NCBI RefSeq assembly: GCF_036242395.1
Contig: NZ_CP108458.1
Location: 5,270,001 to 5,334,000, forward strand
DNA: 64,000 nucleotides
Direction of reading: 5' to 3'
Source: Kitasatospora sp. NBC_01266
GTDB lineage: Bacteria > Actinomycetota > Actinomycetes > Streptomycetales > Streptomycetaceae
Shown here: piece after piece, positions 18,225 through 25,465 of the stretch
Position numbering within the stretch: position 1 is the first letter of the stretch
How the letters are laid out: the number at the start of each line of letters is the position of its first letter
The notes under the pieces: model-generated
What the model saw: the letters and a program-made list of their open reading frames with translations, nothing else
Database searches by the model: none
What the model was told of the DNA's origin: nothing
Position numbers and translations under genes: made by a program

Positions 18225-18396
18225 GTCGGGCTCTGCCATCAACTTCCACCGGCTGCCCAGCCAGGTCGTTATGCCCGGTATCAGGCCAGGTCAGCGCGGT
18301 TCCGGTGACCCGGAGGCCGATTGTCGGGTGGGCAATCATGGCCCATTATGGTCGGTTTAGCTGAGAGAGTCTGGGCGGAATCGCTACATTTCCGGA

Positions 18397-19227
18397 GTGA
18401 CCATCTCCAGTGGAAGCGTTCCGTCCCCCAAGTACCAACGACTGGCCGCCGACCTGCGCCGGCGGATCGCGGCCGGAGAGTGGCCCGGCGATACCGCGCT
18501 GCCCGTGGAGTCCGAACTGGAGCAGCAGTACGGCGTGGCCCGCAACACCGTGCGCCTGGCGGTGGACGTGCTGGTCAACGAGGGGCGGCTGGTCCGGCTG
18601 CAGGGCAAGGGCACCTTCCTGCGCGAGCATCCGGTGCTGGACCACCGGGCCTTCGGCCCACCGGTGGCCGGGCCTACCGGCCAAGTGGCCGGCGAGCCGC
18701 TGCTGCCGGCCCAGCGGGACGGTCTGGCCGCGCCCAGCGAGGTCTACACGGCCGAGGCCGAGGCAGCGGGGCGGGCGCTGACGGCCGAGTTCGAGATGCT
18801 GATCGTGCGGGCCCGGGTGGACGTGGCCGAGCGGCTCGGCCTGCGGCCCGGGGAGGCGGTGGTGGTCCGCCGGCAGCTGCGGCTGATGGACCGCGAGCCC
18901 TACTCGATCGAGGAGAGCCACTACCGGGCCGGGGTCGCGGCCGGCACCGCGCTGATGGAGCCCGATCCGGTGCCGGGCGGGGACGAGGCGGTGCTGGCGG
19001 CGCTCGGGCGGATCGAGATCGGCGCGGTGGACCAGTTGGTCTCCCGGATGCCGGGCCCCGAGGAGGCGCAGTGGTTCCAGGGCGGCCCGGGTGTCCCGCT
19101 GCTGGTGCAGACCCGGGTCACCTACGACCGCCGCGGGCCGGTGCGGGTGATCGAGAGCCGGTACTCGGCCGACCGCTGCCGACTGGTCTACGGGCTGGGC
19201 GAACTGACGGCGCGGCCGCTGCCGTGA
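18397..19227 (+). CDS. GntR-family regulator with UTRA ligand domain (HutC subfamily)
   Basis: A 276-residue regulator. Residues about 10-75 are the GntR winged helix (KYQRLAADLRRRI, LPVESELEQQYGVARNTVR, then the GRLVRLQGKGTFL wing). From about residue 110 to the end is a UTRA-type sensing domain with VVVRRQLRLMDREPYSIEESHY. The effector is unknown; HutC-type members sense sugars, histidine derivatives or similar. The start is GTG at 18397. A TACATT (18385-18390) lies six bases upstream, compatible with a leaderless transcript. It is flanked by terminators and appears monocistronic. Confidence 0.87.
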   Translation: MTISSGSVPSPKYQRLAADLRRRIAAGEWPGDTALPVESELEQQYGVARNTVRLAVDVLVNEGRLVRLQGKGTFLREHPVLDHRAFGPPVAGPTGQVAGEPLLPAQRDGLAAPSEVYTAEAEAAGRALTAEFEMLIVRARVDVAERLGLRPGEAVVVRRQLRLMDREPYSIEESHYRAGVAAGTALMEPDPVPGGDEAVLAALGRIEIGAVDQLVSRMPGPEEAQWFQGGPGVPLLVQTRVTYDRRGPVRVIESRYSADRCRLVYGLGELTARPLP

Positions 19228-19249
19228 GGCCGGCCGCGGTCCGCCGGAT

Positions 19250-19270
19250 GCCCGCCGCCGAGTGGCGGGC
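19250..19270. terminator. Hairpin between convergent gntR-type gene and mycoredoxin gene
   Basis: GCCCGCC (19250-19256) pairs with GGCGGGC (19264-19270). The 14-base sequence GCCGGATGCCCGCC also occurs twice here (19243 and 19290). It probably acts as a terminator for one or both convergent genes. Confidence 0.45.
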
Positions 19271-19326
19271 CCGGCGCGGCTGAATCGCGGCCGGATGCCC
19301 GCCACCGGCTCGCGGCCGTTGGTCCG

Positions 19327-19581
19327 TCAGGCGGCGAGGGCGGACTGGACCTGGCGCAGGCTCGGGTTGGTCATCACGGTGCGCTCGCCGCTGGCGCTGA
19401 CCACCAGGACGGTCGGGACCGTCTGGTTGCCGTCGTTGACCGACTCGACGAACTTCGCGGACTCCGGGTCCTGCTCGATGTTGATCTCGTCGTAGCCGAT
19501 GCCCTCGCGGGTGAGCTGGCTCTTCAGCCGCTGGCAGTAGCCGCACCAGGTCGTGCTGTACATCGTCACGCTGCCGGACAT
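19327..19581 (-). CDS. mrx1: Mycoredoxin (glutaredoxin-like, mycothiol-dependent)
   Basis: An 84-residue glutaredoxin-fold protein with active site TTWCGYCQRL (CxxC near residues 12-15), the cis-proline segment NQTVPTVLV and NPSLRQVQ near the C-terminus. Mycoredoxins reduce mycothiol-mixed disulfides in actinobacteria. The start at 19581 is preceded by AAGGAG on the minus strand at good spacing. The gene is divergent from uvrD2, the same neighbour as in M. tuberculosis (Rv3198A by uvrD2). Its role links functionally with sigR-rsrA at 54-55 kb, which controls thiol homeostasis. Confidence 0.92.
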   Translation of the reverse strand: MSGSVTMYSTTWCGYCQRLKSQLTREGIGYDEINIEQDPESAKFVESVNDGNQTVPTVLVVSASGERTVMTNPSLRQVQSALAA

Positions 19582-19668
19582 CGAAAGGGCTCCTTCGTCG
19601 CGGGGTGGTTCGCCAAGGGTGGGTCTCGCGCTGCACAACGTACGCGAGGCCGGGTGCATTCCGGTGGT

Positions 19669-19702
19669 CGTGCGGGGTGGCCGTGCGGGGTGGCCGTGCG
19701 GG
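19669..19702. repeat. 13-bp tandem repeat in the mrx1-uvrD2 intergenic region
   Basis: The unit CGTGCGGGGTGGC occurs at 19669-19681 and 19682-19694, with a partial third copy to 19702, in the non-coding divergent region. Confidence 0.75.
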
Positions 19703-19738
19703 CACCGCCGAAGAGCGGGCCGATCGTCGTACCGGGCC

Positions 19739-19747
19739 TGTGGACAA
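19739..19747 (-). promoter_or_regulatory. Perfect DnaA box in the mrx1-uvrD2 intergenic region
   Basis: TGTGGACAA reads TTGTCCACA on the minus strand, the preferred Streptomyces DnaA box. It is a single copy about 80 bases upstream of uvrD2. Confidence 0.5.
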
Positions 19748-19827
19748 CTCGGGGCGGCTTGTCGGCGATTCCTGCCAGGATGTCCGGACCGGGCCGGTCG
19801 GCCCGCCGGGCTGAGAGGATGGAGCCC

Positions 19828-22170
19828 ATGCAGGAAGAGCTGTCGATCGACTCCCAGGGTGGCCCCGGCGGCTACGGCGCCCGCCCGGCCGACCCGGACG
19901 CCGTGCTGGCCGGGCTCGACCCGGAGCAGCGGGCCGTCGCCACCGCCCTGCACGGGCCCGTCTGCGTGCTCGCGGGCGCCGGCACGGGCAAGACCAGGGC
20001 GATCACCCACCGGATCGCCTACGGGGTGCGCAGCGGTGTCTTCCAGCCGCAGCAGGTGCTGGCCGTCACCTTCACCGCGCGGGCGGCGGGTGAGATGCGC
20101 GGCCGGCTGCGCCAGCTCGGGGCCGACGGCGTGCAGGCCCGGACCTTCCACGCCGCCGCGCTGCGCCAGCTCCAGTACTTCTGGCCGCGCGCGGTCGGCG
20201 GCGAGGTGCCGCGGCTGCTGGAGCGCAAGGTGCAGCTGGTCGCCGAGGCGGCCGGCCGCAGCGGGCTGCGGGTCCAGCGCACCGAGCTGCGCGACCTGAC
20301 CGGCGAGATCGAGTGGGCCAAGGTCACCCAGATCGTGCCGGACGACTATCCGGTCGCGGTGGCCAAGGCGGGCCGCGACGCGCCCCGCGACCCGGCCGAG
20401 ATCGCCCGGGTCTACGCGACCTACGAGCAGACCAAGCGCGACCGCAACGTCATCGACTTCGAGGACGTGCTGCTGCTGACCGCCGCCATCCTGGAGGACC
20501 GCCCCGAGATCGCCGAGCGGGTCCGCGCCCAGTACCGGCACTTCACCGTCGACGAGTACCAGGACGTCTCGCCGCTCCAGCAGCGGCTGCTCGACCAGTG
20601 GACCGGCGGCGGCTCGGGCGCCAGCCTGTGCGTGGTCGGCGACGCCAGCCAGACCATCTACTCCTTCACCGGCGCCACCCCCGACTACCTGTTGAACTTC
20701 CGGGTCAAGCACCCCGATGCCACCGTGGTGAAGCTGATCCGCGACTACCGTTCCACCCCGCAGGTGGTGCACCTGGCCAACGGGCTGCTCGCGCAGGCCC
20801 GCGGCGCGGCCGCCCGGCACCGCCTCGAGCTGGTCTCGCAGCGTCCGGCGGGCCCCGAGCCGGTCTACACCGAGTACGCGGACGAGCCCACCGAGGCCGA
20901 GAGCACCGCGCACCGGATCAAGGAGCTGCTCGCCCGGGGGGTGCGGGCCAGTGAGATCGCCGTGCTGTTCCGGACCAACGGCCAGTCCGAGGTCTACGAG
21001 CAGGCGCTGGCCGACCTGGGCCTGTCCTACCAACTCAAGGGCGCCGAGCGGTTCTTCGAGCGTCCCGAGGTGCGCGAGGCGGGCCTGCTGCTGCGCGGGG
21101 CCGCCCGGGCCGGCAACGATCCGCTGACCGCCGACGCACCCGACCTCGCCGCCCAGGTCCGCGCCGTGCTCGCCACCCGCGGCTTCACCGCCACCGCACC
21201 GGCCGGCTCCGGCGCGGTGCGCGAGCGGTGGGAGTCCCTGGCCGCACTGGTCCGCCTCGCCGAGGAGTTCGAGGCGGCCCGACTGGCCGCCGGTGAGCCG
21301 GGCGACCTGGCCGCCTACGTGGCCGAGCTGGACGCCCGGGCCGCCGCCCAGCACGCCCCCGCGGTGGAGGGGGTCACCCTCGCCTCGCTGCACGCCGCCA
21401 AGGGCCTGGAGTGGGACGCCGTCTTCCTGGTCGGCCTGACCGAGGGCACCCTGCCGATCATCTACGCCAAGACCGACGAGCAGTTGGAGGAGGAACGCCG
21501 ACTGCTCTACGTCGGGGTGACCAGGGCGCGCGAGCACCTCTCGCTCTCCTGGGCGCTGTCGCGCTCGCCCGGCGGGCGGGCCAGCCGCAAGCCGAGCCGG
21601 TTCCTGGACGGGCTGCGCCCGGGCTCGGCCGCGGGCGCCGGGCGCTCGTCCGGCGGGCGCGGTGGTGCGGAAGGCGGGGCGGAGCGCTCGGCGCAGCGCC
21701 GTGCGCCGCGCGGGCCGGTCAAGTGCCGGGTCTGCGGGCGCACCCTGACCGAGGCGGTCGAGCGCAAGCTGCGCCGCTGCGAGGACTGCCCCTCCACGAT
21801 GGACGAGGGCCTCTACGAGCGCTTGCGCGAGTGGCGGTCCGCTCGGGCCAGGGAGCAGGGCGTGCCGGCCTACGTGGTCTTCACCGACGCGACCCTGATG
21901 GCGATCGCCGAGGACGCTCCCACCAGCACCGGTGAACTGAGCCTGATCTCCGGGGTCGGTGCCATGAAGCTGGACAAGTACGGGGCCGCTGTGCTGTCGT
22001 TGTGCGCGGGGGAAGACCCCGATGAGGAGCAGGCCGCCGAGGCGGACGACCTCTCGGGTGAAGCCGTCGGCGACCTCGCCGCGGATGACGCGGAGCAGGC
22101 TCCGCAGGAGCTGCCGGGGGAGCCGTCCGAAGGGCCCCGGGACCTGTCCCGAAACTCGCCGGAAAAATAG
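19828..22170 (+). CDS. uvrD2: UvrD2-type superfamily 1 helicase with tetracysteine and HRDC domains
   Basis: A 780-residue 3'-5' helicase. Walker A is AGAGTGKTR (Lys55), VDEYQDVS is the Walker B box, SLHAAKGLEWD a late helicase motif and LYVGVTRAREHL motif VI. The end has C-x2-C (CRVCGRTL), then C-x2-C (CEDC), followed by an HRDC domain (about residues 680-750) and an acidic tail. This combination defines mycobacterial UvrD2, where the tetracysteine region is needed for unwinding. The start is uncertain: ATG at 19819 or 19828. Its last codons overlap the AT-rich element of the wblC promoter. Confidence 0.92.
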   Translation: MQEELSIDSQGGPGGYGARPADPDAVLAGLDPEQRAVATALHGPVCVLAGAGTGKTRAITHRIAYGVRSGVFQPQQVLAVTFTARAAGEMRGRLRQLGADGVQARTFHAAALRQLQYFWPRAVGGEVPRLLERKVQLVAEAAGRSGLRVQRTELRDLTGEIEWAKVTQIVPDDYPVAVAKAGRDAPRDPAEIARVYATYEQTKRDRNVIDFEDVLLLTAAILEDRPEIAERVRAQYRHFTVDEYQDVSPLQQRLLDQWTGGGSGASLCVVGDASQTIYSFTGATPDYLLNFRVKHPDATVVKLIRDYRSTPQVVHLANGLLAQARGAAARHRLELVSQRPAGPEPVYTEYADEPTEAESTAHRIKELLARGVRASEIAVLFRTNGQSEVYEQALADLGLSYQLKGAERFFERPEVREAGLLLRGAARAGNDPLTADAPDLAAQVRAVLATRGFTATAPAGSGAVRERWESLAALVRLAEEFEAARLAAGEPGDLAAYVAELDARAAAQHAPAVEGVTLASLHAAKGLEWDAVFLVGLTEGTLPIIYAKTDEQLEEERRLLYVGVTRAREHLSLSWALSRSPGGRASRKPSRFLDGLRPGSAAGAGRSSGGRGGAEGGAERSAQRRAPRGPVKCRVCGRTLTEAVERKLRRCEDCPSTMDEGLYERLREWRSARAREQGVPAYVVFTDATLMAIAEDAPTSTGELSLISGVGAMKLDKYGAAVLSLCAGEDPDEEQAAEADDLSGEAVGDLAADDAEQAPQELPGEPSEGPRDLSRNSPEK

Positions 22171-22201
22171 TTTGCGCGCTGTGCATGATGCGCAATAGCC
22201 T
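22163..22201 (+). promoter_or_regulatory. WhiB7-type promoter for the wblC transcript
   Basis: AAAAAT (22163-22168) sits three bases before a -35 TTGCGC (22172-22177); an 18-base spacer leads to a -10 TAGCCT (22196-22201). An AT-rich block just upstream of -35 is the hallmark of promoters activated by WhiB7/WblC with the housekeeping sigma factor. The AT block overlaps the uvrD2 stop codon (22168-22170). Autoactivation by WblC is therefore expected. The predicted start near 22208 leaves a leader of about 845 bases before wblC. Confidence 0.65.
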
Positions 22202-22279
22202 GCCGGAGCGGTCAAGGGGACGAGGCCGCGAAGCCGATCGGGAACCTTCCTGGAGCGGCTTTCCCCTGCGTACCACCGC

Positions 22280-22333
22280 ATGACCTGCTTCACCTCTGCC
22301 GCAGGGCAGAGCAGCTCCACCGCAGGACAGTAG
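22280..22333 (+). CDS. Possible 17-codon leader ORF in the wblC 5' region
   Basis: ATG at 22280 and TAG at 22331-22333 encode a 17-residue peptide (MTCFTSAAG start). No good Shine-Dalgarno sequence is seen at the right distance, and a small hairpin (CTCTGCC with GGCAGAG) lies within it. It is included only because it lies in a leader expected to sense translation. It may be fortuitous. Confidence 0.25.
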   Translation: MTCFTSAAGQSSSTAGQ

Positions 22334-22405
22334 GACCGACCGAACATCCGAACATCGGAGCCCGGGGAACTGGGCACCGCGAGACGCCGAGAGGAGGCGA
22401 AGACA

Positions 22406-22885
22406 GTGACGATCCAGATGAACACCACAGTGACTGGCCAGACCGCTGTTTCCGCTTGCTCGCGTCTCTCCGTCCAGGGTGCCCGCACGACCGGTGCCCT
22501 GATCGACGGTGTCTCGCTGTCAGGTGTTCGCGGCGGTCTGGGTCTCGACGCCACCCGTGTCGTTGCGACCGGAGCCCCTGGTGCCCTGCGCACCGGCGTG
22601 CTCTCCGGTAGCGCCGCGGGGACGGGTGTCGAGAGCGGTCTGTCCCTCGGCTGGGCCCCGGTCGTCGCCTGCTCGCCCGTGATGCGCGATGAGCGACCGA
22701 CCAAGGCACCGAAGGCAGTGGAAGCGGCGGCCAAGCATGGCGCCTATCTGCTGGTCGCCGGTGCCGGAGCCACCCAGAAGCAGGACGAGCAGCTGATCAA
22801 CCAGGCCAAGGTCGCCTTTATCGGCGCCAAGGCCATCCGGATCCGGGCCTTCCGCGGGCCTGAACCCTGGAGAGAGCGAACCTGA
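22406..22885 (+). CDS. Unrecognised 159-residue protein in the wblC leader (candidate regulatory upstream ORF)
   Basis: A GTG start with a strong GAGGAGG eight bases upstream and actinomycete-like codon use make translation likely. The N-terminal two thirds are Gly/Ala/Val/Thr-rich without a recognisable domain. The last 60 residues are more charged (KAPKAVEAAAKHGAYLL, then AKVAFIGAKAIRIRAF) and end in a Pro-Trp-Arg-rich tail. I recognise no family. It lies between the WhiB7-type promoter and the intrinsic terminator that precedes wblC. The stop codon is inside a 7-bp hairpin (22881-22897). It may be a real protein whose translation status controls read-through into wblC; this is inference. 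Confidence 0.55.
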   Translation: MTIQMNTTVTGQTAVSACSRLSVQGARTTGALIDGVSLSGVRGGLGLDATRVVATGAPGALRTGVLSGSAAGTGVESGLSLGWAPVVACSPVMRDERPTKAPKAVEAAAKHGAYLLVAGAGATQKQDEQLINQAKVAFIGAKAIRIRAFRGPEPWRERT

Positions 22886-22911
22886 GGACGCCTCAGGTCG
22901 GCACCACTCCA

Positions 22912-22957
22912 GGGCCGCGGAACCCGTACACCGGGATCCGCGGCCCTTCTGTTTTGT
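22912..22957 (+). terminator. Strong intrinsic terminator/attenuator upstream of wblC
   Basis: GGGCCGCGGA (22912-22921) pairs with TCCGCGGCCC (22937-22946), with an inner CCCG/CGGG stem, followed by TTCTGTTTTGT. It lies after the 159-codon ORF and about 100 bases before wblC. A preceding small hairpin (22881-22897) could be part of an alternative fold. Ribosome-dependent attenuation has been described for whiB7/wblC leaders; here it is inferred from layout. Confidence 0.75.
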
Positions 22958-22975
22958 CCGGTACGACAGACCACC

Positions 22976-23022
22976 AGGCCCCTCGGGGCCTCCGGTCCAG
23001 CCCCACCAGTCAGCTGGACCGG
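22976..23022 (+). promoter_or_regulatory. Two stable leader hairpins between the attenuator and wblC
   Basis: AGGCCCCTCGGGGCCT (22976-22991) is a perfect hairpin. It is followed at once by a 10-bp stem, CCGGTCCAGC (22992-23001) with GCTGGACCGG (23013-23022). They end about 30 bases before the wblC start and may shape the mRNA leader or protect the wblC message. Confidence 0.5.
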
Positions 23023-23053
23023 AACCACAACCAAGACGAGGAAGACGCCCACA

Positions 23054-23425
23054 GTGTCCACGGTCATCACACCGCCCCTCCCGTCCGTACCGCCGACAAC
23101 GCCGACCCAGGCCGCGCCCGCTCAGTTCCCTCCTCCGGAAGGCTCTCTCATGCAGATCACCGCGCTCGACGACGCCGAGACTCTCGGCGCTCCCATCCCC
23201 TGCCGTTCCTTCGACCCCGAGGTCTTCTTCGCCGAGACGCCCGCTGACGTCGAGTACGCGAAGTCCCTCTGCGGCACCTGCCCGGTCAAGGAGGCCTGCC
23301 TGGCCGGCGCCCTCGACCGCCGCGAGCCGTGGGGTGTCTGGGGTGGCGAGCTGTTCGTCCAGGGTGTCGTGGTGGCCCGCAAGCGGCCCCGTGGCCGCCC
23401 GCGCAAGACCGAGGTCATGGCATGA
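23054..23425 (+). CDS. wblC: WblC/WhiB7 iron-sulfur transcriptional activator
   Basis: A 123-residue WhiB-family protein. Cys50, Cys73, Cys76 and Cys82 are the four 4Fe-4S ligands, GVWGG (94-98) is the WhiB turn, and RGRPR (113-117) is a C-terminal AT-hook. The AT-hook identifies the WblC/WhiB7 branch. These proteins bind the housekeeping sigma factor and activate genes for resistance to ribosome-targeting antibiotics and their own gene. The GTG at 23054 has an upstream GAGGAA; an internal ATG at 23150 with GGAAGG would give a 91-residue form closer to mycobacterial WhiB7 in length. The long attenuated leader and WhiB7-type promoter upstream support the identity. Confidence 0.95.
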   Translation: MSTVITPPLPSVPPTTPTQAAPAQFPPPEGSLMQITALDDAETLGAPIPCRSFDPEVFFAETPADVEYAKSLCGTCPVKEACLAGALDRREPWGVWGGELFVQGVVVARKRPRGRPRKTEVMA

Positions 23426-23802
23426 AACCGGCGCACCGAGCAGCGACAGTCCACCGGGAATGCCCCCCGGCGGACGGCGCACTGCGCCACTCCGTCCGCA
23501 CTGCCCTTGCCCAGGCTGATGCGGCGGTACAGACCCCCTACCCGACCACGCACCACGAGCAGGACCACGACATGGCGATCACCGCAGGGCCCAGCGTCCG
23601 CGCCGAGCAGACCACTGAACTCTCGATCCAGAACAGGACCCTTGAGATGCATCTCATGCAAGAAAACCTGGCCCGTGCCCATATGCAAGAACGCCTCCAG
23701 GAGGCTGAGGACCAACGCTTGGCCCGTGCCGTCCGGTTGCGGCGCAAGGCCGAGCGGGCCTCGCTGCGGGCCCGCAAGGCCCTTGCCTCGGCGGTGCTCT
23801 GA
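23422..23802 (+). CDS. Small basic, helical protein overlapping wblC (function unknown)
   Basis: An ATG at 23422 overlaps the wblC stop by four bases (ATGA), giving 126 residues. A second candidate start at 23572, with AGGA upstream, gives a 76-residue protein. The shared C-terminal 70 residues are predicted helical and highly charged: a Gln/Glu/Met-rich stretch (MHLMQENLARAHMQERLQEA), then an Arg/Lys-rich tail (LRRKAERASLRARKALA). This suggests a coiled coil or an RNA- or ribosome-binding helix. I do not recognise a family. Overlap with wblC implies co-transcription and translational coupling, so it may share in the antibiotic response. A long terminator follows. Confidence 0.65.
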   Translation: MKPAHRAATVHRECPPADGALRHSVRTALAQADAAVQTPYPTTHHEQDHDMAITAGPSVRAEQTTELSIQNRTLEMHLMQENLARAHMQERLQEAEDQRLARAVRLRRKAERASLRARKALASAVL

Positions 23803-23835
23803 CCTGAGGTCAGCGCCAGAGCCGGCGGCTCCCTG

Positions 23836-23881
23836 ACGCAGCTGTGCCCGGCCCCCACCACGGGGCCGGGCACAGCTGCGT
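23836..23881. terminator. Bidirectional terminator between the wblC operon and the ABC1 kinase gene
   Basis: A perfect 20-bp stem (23836-23855 with 23862-23881) and a CACCAC loop lie in the convergent intergenic region. Confidence 0.85.
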
Positions 23882-23952
23882 GCGGGGACGTCGTCTGCGG
23901 TCGGCCGACCTGGTCCGCCCCGGTCCGCCCGGTGTTCGGCCGGCGGCCCGGC

Positions 23953-25284
23953 TCAGTCCTTGGCGAAGCCGGGAAGCCAGGTGAGCATCTCGTTGCGGAA
24001 CGGGGCCTGGGCGCCGAGTTGGCACAGGACGCCGATGGTGCTCAGGGTGACCCGGTGGATCAGCAGGTAGTCCGGGGGCAGGTTGAGCTGCTTGCCGAGG
24101 TTGTAGGCGGGCGAGCGGGGATCGGCGATCCGGGCGGCCTGGGCGCGCATCCAGGCCCGGGTGAAGTGGAAGTCGTCCACCGCGGCGGGTTCGATGATCG
24201 GGCGCAGGTAGTCCAGCACGGCGTCCGGGTCGAGTGCGATGGTCGGCTTCACGAAGCCCTCGGCCCGCAGCATGTCGAGCACCCCGACCGCGTCCCCGGC
24301 CAGCGCCATCCGCAGCGAGTCGCCGATCGGCGCGGGCAGCCCGCCGGGAAGCCGGTCGACGGTGCCGAAGTCCATCACCCCGAGCCGCCAGCCACTGGCG
24401 GGGCCGTCGTCCTTCAGGAGGCGGAAGTTGCCCGGGTGCGGGTCGGCGTGCAGTAGCCCGGTCCGGGCCGGGCCGGCGAACAGGAACCTGGCCAGCAGGT
24501 GCCCGGCCCGGTCGCGCTCGGCCCTGCCGCCGCCGGTGATCACCTCGGCCAGCGGGGTGCCGTCCAGCCACTCGGTCACCAGCACCTGGTCGGCCTGGGC
24601 GACCACGGCCGGCACCGTGATGTCCGGATCGTCGGCGAACTCCTCGGCGTGCACCCGCTGGGCCTCGGCCTCCAGGGCGTAGTCCAGCTCCTCGGCGACC
24701 CGGCTGCGCAGTTCGGTGATCAGCGGCTTGATGTCCAGCCCGGGGATCAGCGGGCCGAGCAGCCAGGCCACCCTGCTGAGCTGGGCGAGGTCGGAGAGCA
24801 GCGCCTCGCCGGCCCCGGGGTACTGGACCTTGACCGCGACCCGCCGCCCGTCCTGCCAGATCGCCCGGTGCACCTGCCCGATCGAGGCTGCGGCGGCCGG
24901 ACGGTCGTCGAAGCTGCGGAAGTTGGCCCGCCAGTCCCGCCCGAGCCGCTCGGCCAGCGCGGTGTGCACGCTGGCGGCCGGCATCGGCGGAGCCGCGTCC
25001 TGAAGCTTCGTCAGGGCGGCCCGGTAAGGTCCGGCCACCTCTTCCGGCAGGGCGGCCTCGAACACCGACAGGACCTGCCCGAACTTCATCGCGCCGCCCT
25101 TCAGTTCACCGAGGACCTTGAAGAGCTGGTCGGCGGTGGCCTGCTGGAGTTCGGCGGTGACGACATCGGCCGACCGGCCGCCGATCCGCTTGCCCAGCCC
25201 GAGCGTGGCCCGCCCCGCTATCCCCAACGGCAGGGCGGCGAGCCTTGCCGTGCGGGTCACAGCCTTGCGCGGAAGATCGCTCAC
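23953..25284 (-). CDS. ABC1/AarF/UbiB-family atypical kinase
   Basis: A 443-residue ABC1 kinase. The diagnostic KFGQ (residues 67-70) and the alanine-rich nucleotide loop AAAASIGQ (130-137) are present, with the conserved lysine in VAVKVQYPG (Lys152), the catalytic LLHADPHPGNF and MDFG. UbiB/COQ8-family proteins are ATPases or kinases needed for lipid-derived cofactor biosynthesis. In actinobacteria, which use menaquinone, the role of this branch is not established. It is the presumed equivalent of Rv3197 next to whiB7 in M. tuberculosis. The next minus-strand gene ends 181 bases upstream, so this gene probably has its own promoter. Confidence 0.9.
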   Translation of the reverse strand: MSDLPRKAVTRTARLAALPLGIAGRATLGLGKRIGGRSADVVTAELQQATADQLFKVLGELKGGAMKFGQVLSVFEAALPEEVAGPYRAALTKLQDAAPPMPAASVHTALAERLGRDWRANFRSFDDRPAAAASIGQVHRAIWQDGRRVAVKVQYPGAGEALLSDLAQLSRVAWLLGPLIPGLDIKPLITELRSRVAEELDYALEAEAQRVHAEEFADDPDITVPAVVAQADQVLVTEWLDGTPLAEVITGGGRAERDRAGHLLARFLFAGPARTGLLHADPHPGNFRLLKDDGPASGWRLGVMDFGTVDRLPGGLPAPIGDSLRMALAGDAVGVLDMLRAEGFVKPTIALDPDAVLDYLRPIIEPAAVDDFHFTRAWMRAQAARIADPRSPAYNLGKQLNLPPDYLLIHRVTLSTIGVLCQLGAQAPFRNEMLTWLPGFAKD

Positions 25285-25465
25285 CAGGGCCTCCCATTCG
25301 AACGTGCGCCGACAGCGACCGCGGCTGCGGTGGCTGAGGGACGGCGGTCACTGTGCCATTGTGCCCGTTCCTCCCCAAGACCCGGCCGGGTCCCGTGCCG
25401 TGGCTTTCCACGCCCCGTGAGCTGCTGCCGCCGGTGGCCGGCAACTGCCGGTCGGCGCGGGCCGG

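Noticed and set aside
19582-22734. Long minus-strand extension upstream of mycoredoxin
   Set aside because: Only the last 84 codons (mycoredoxin, with its own Shine-Dalgarno) are convincing; the rest is antisense to uvrD2 and has no recognisable domain.
22520-23482. 320-codon minus-strand frame opposite wblC
   Set aside because: Antisense to wblC and its leader ORF; low-complexity composition and no ribosome binding site seen.
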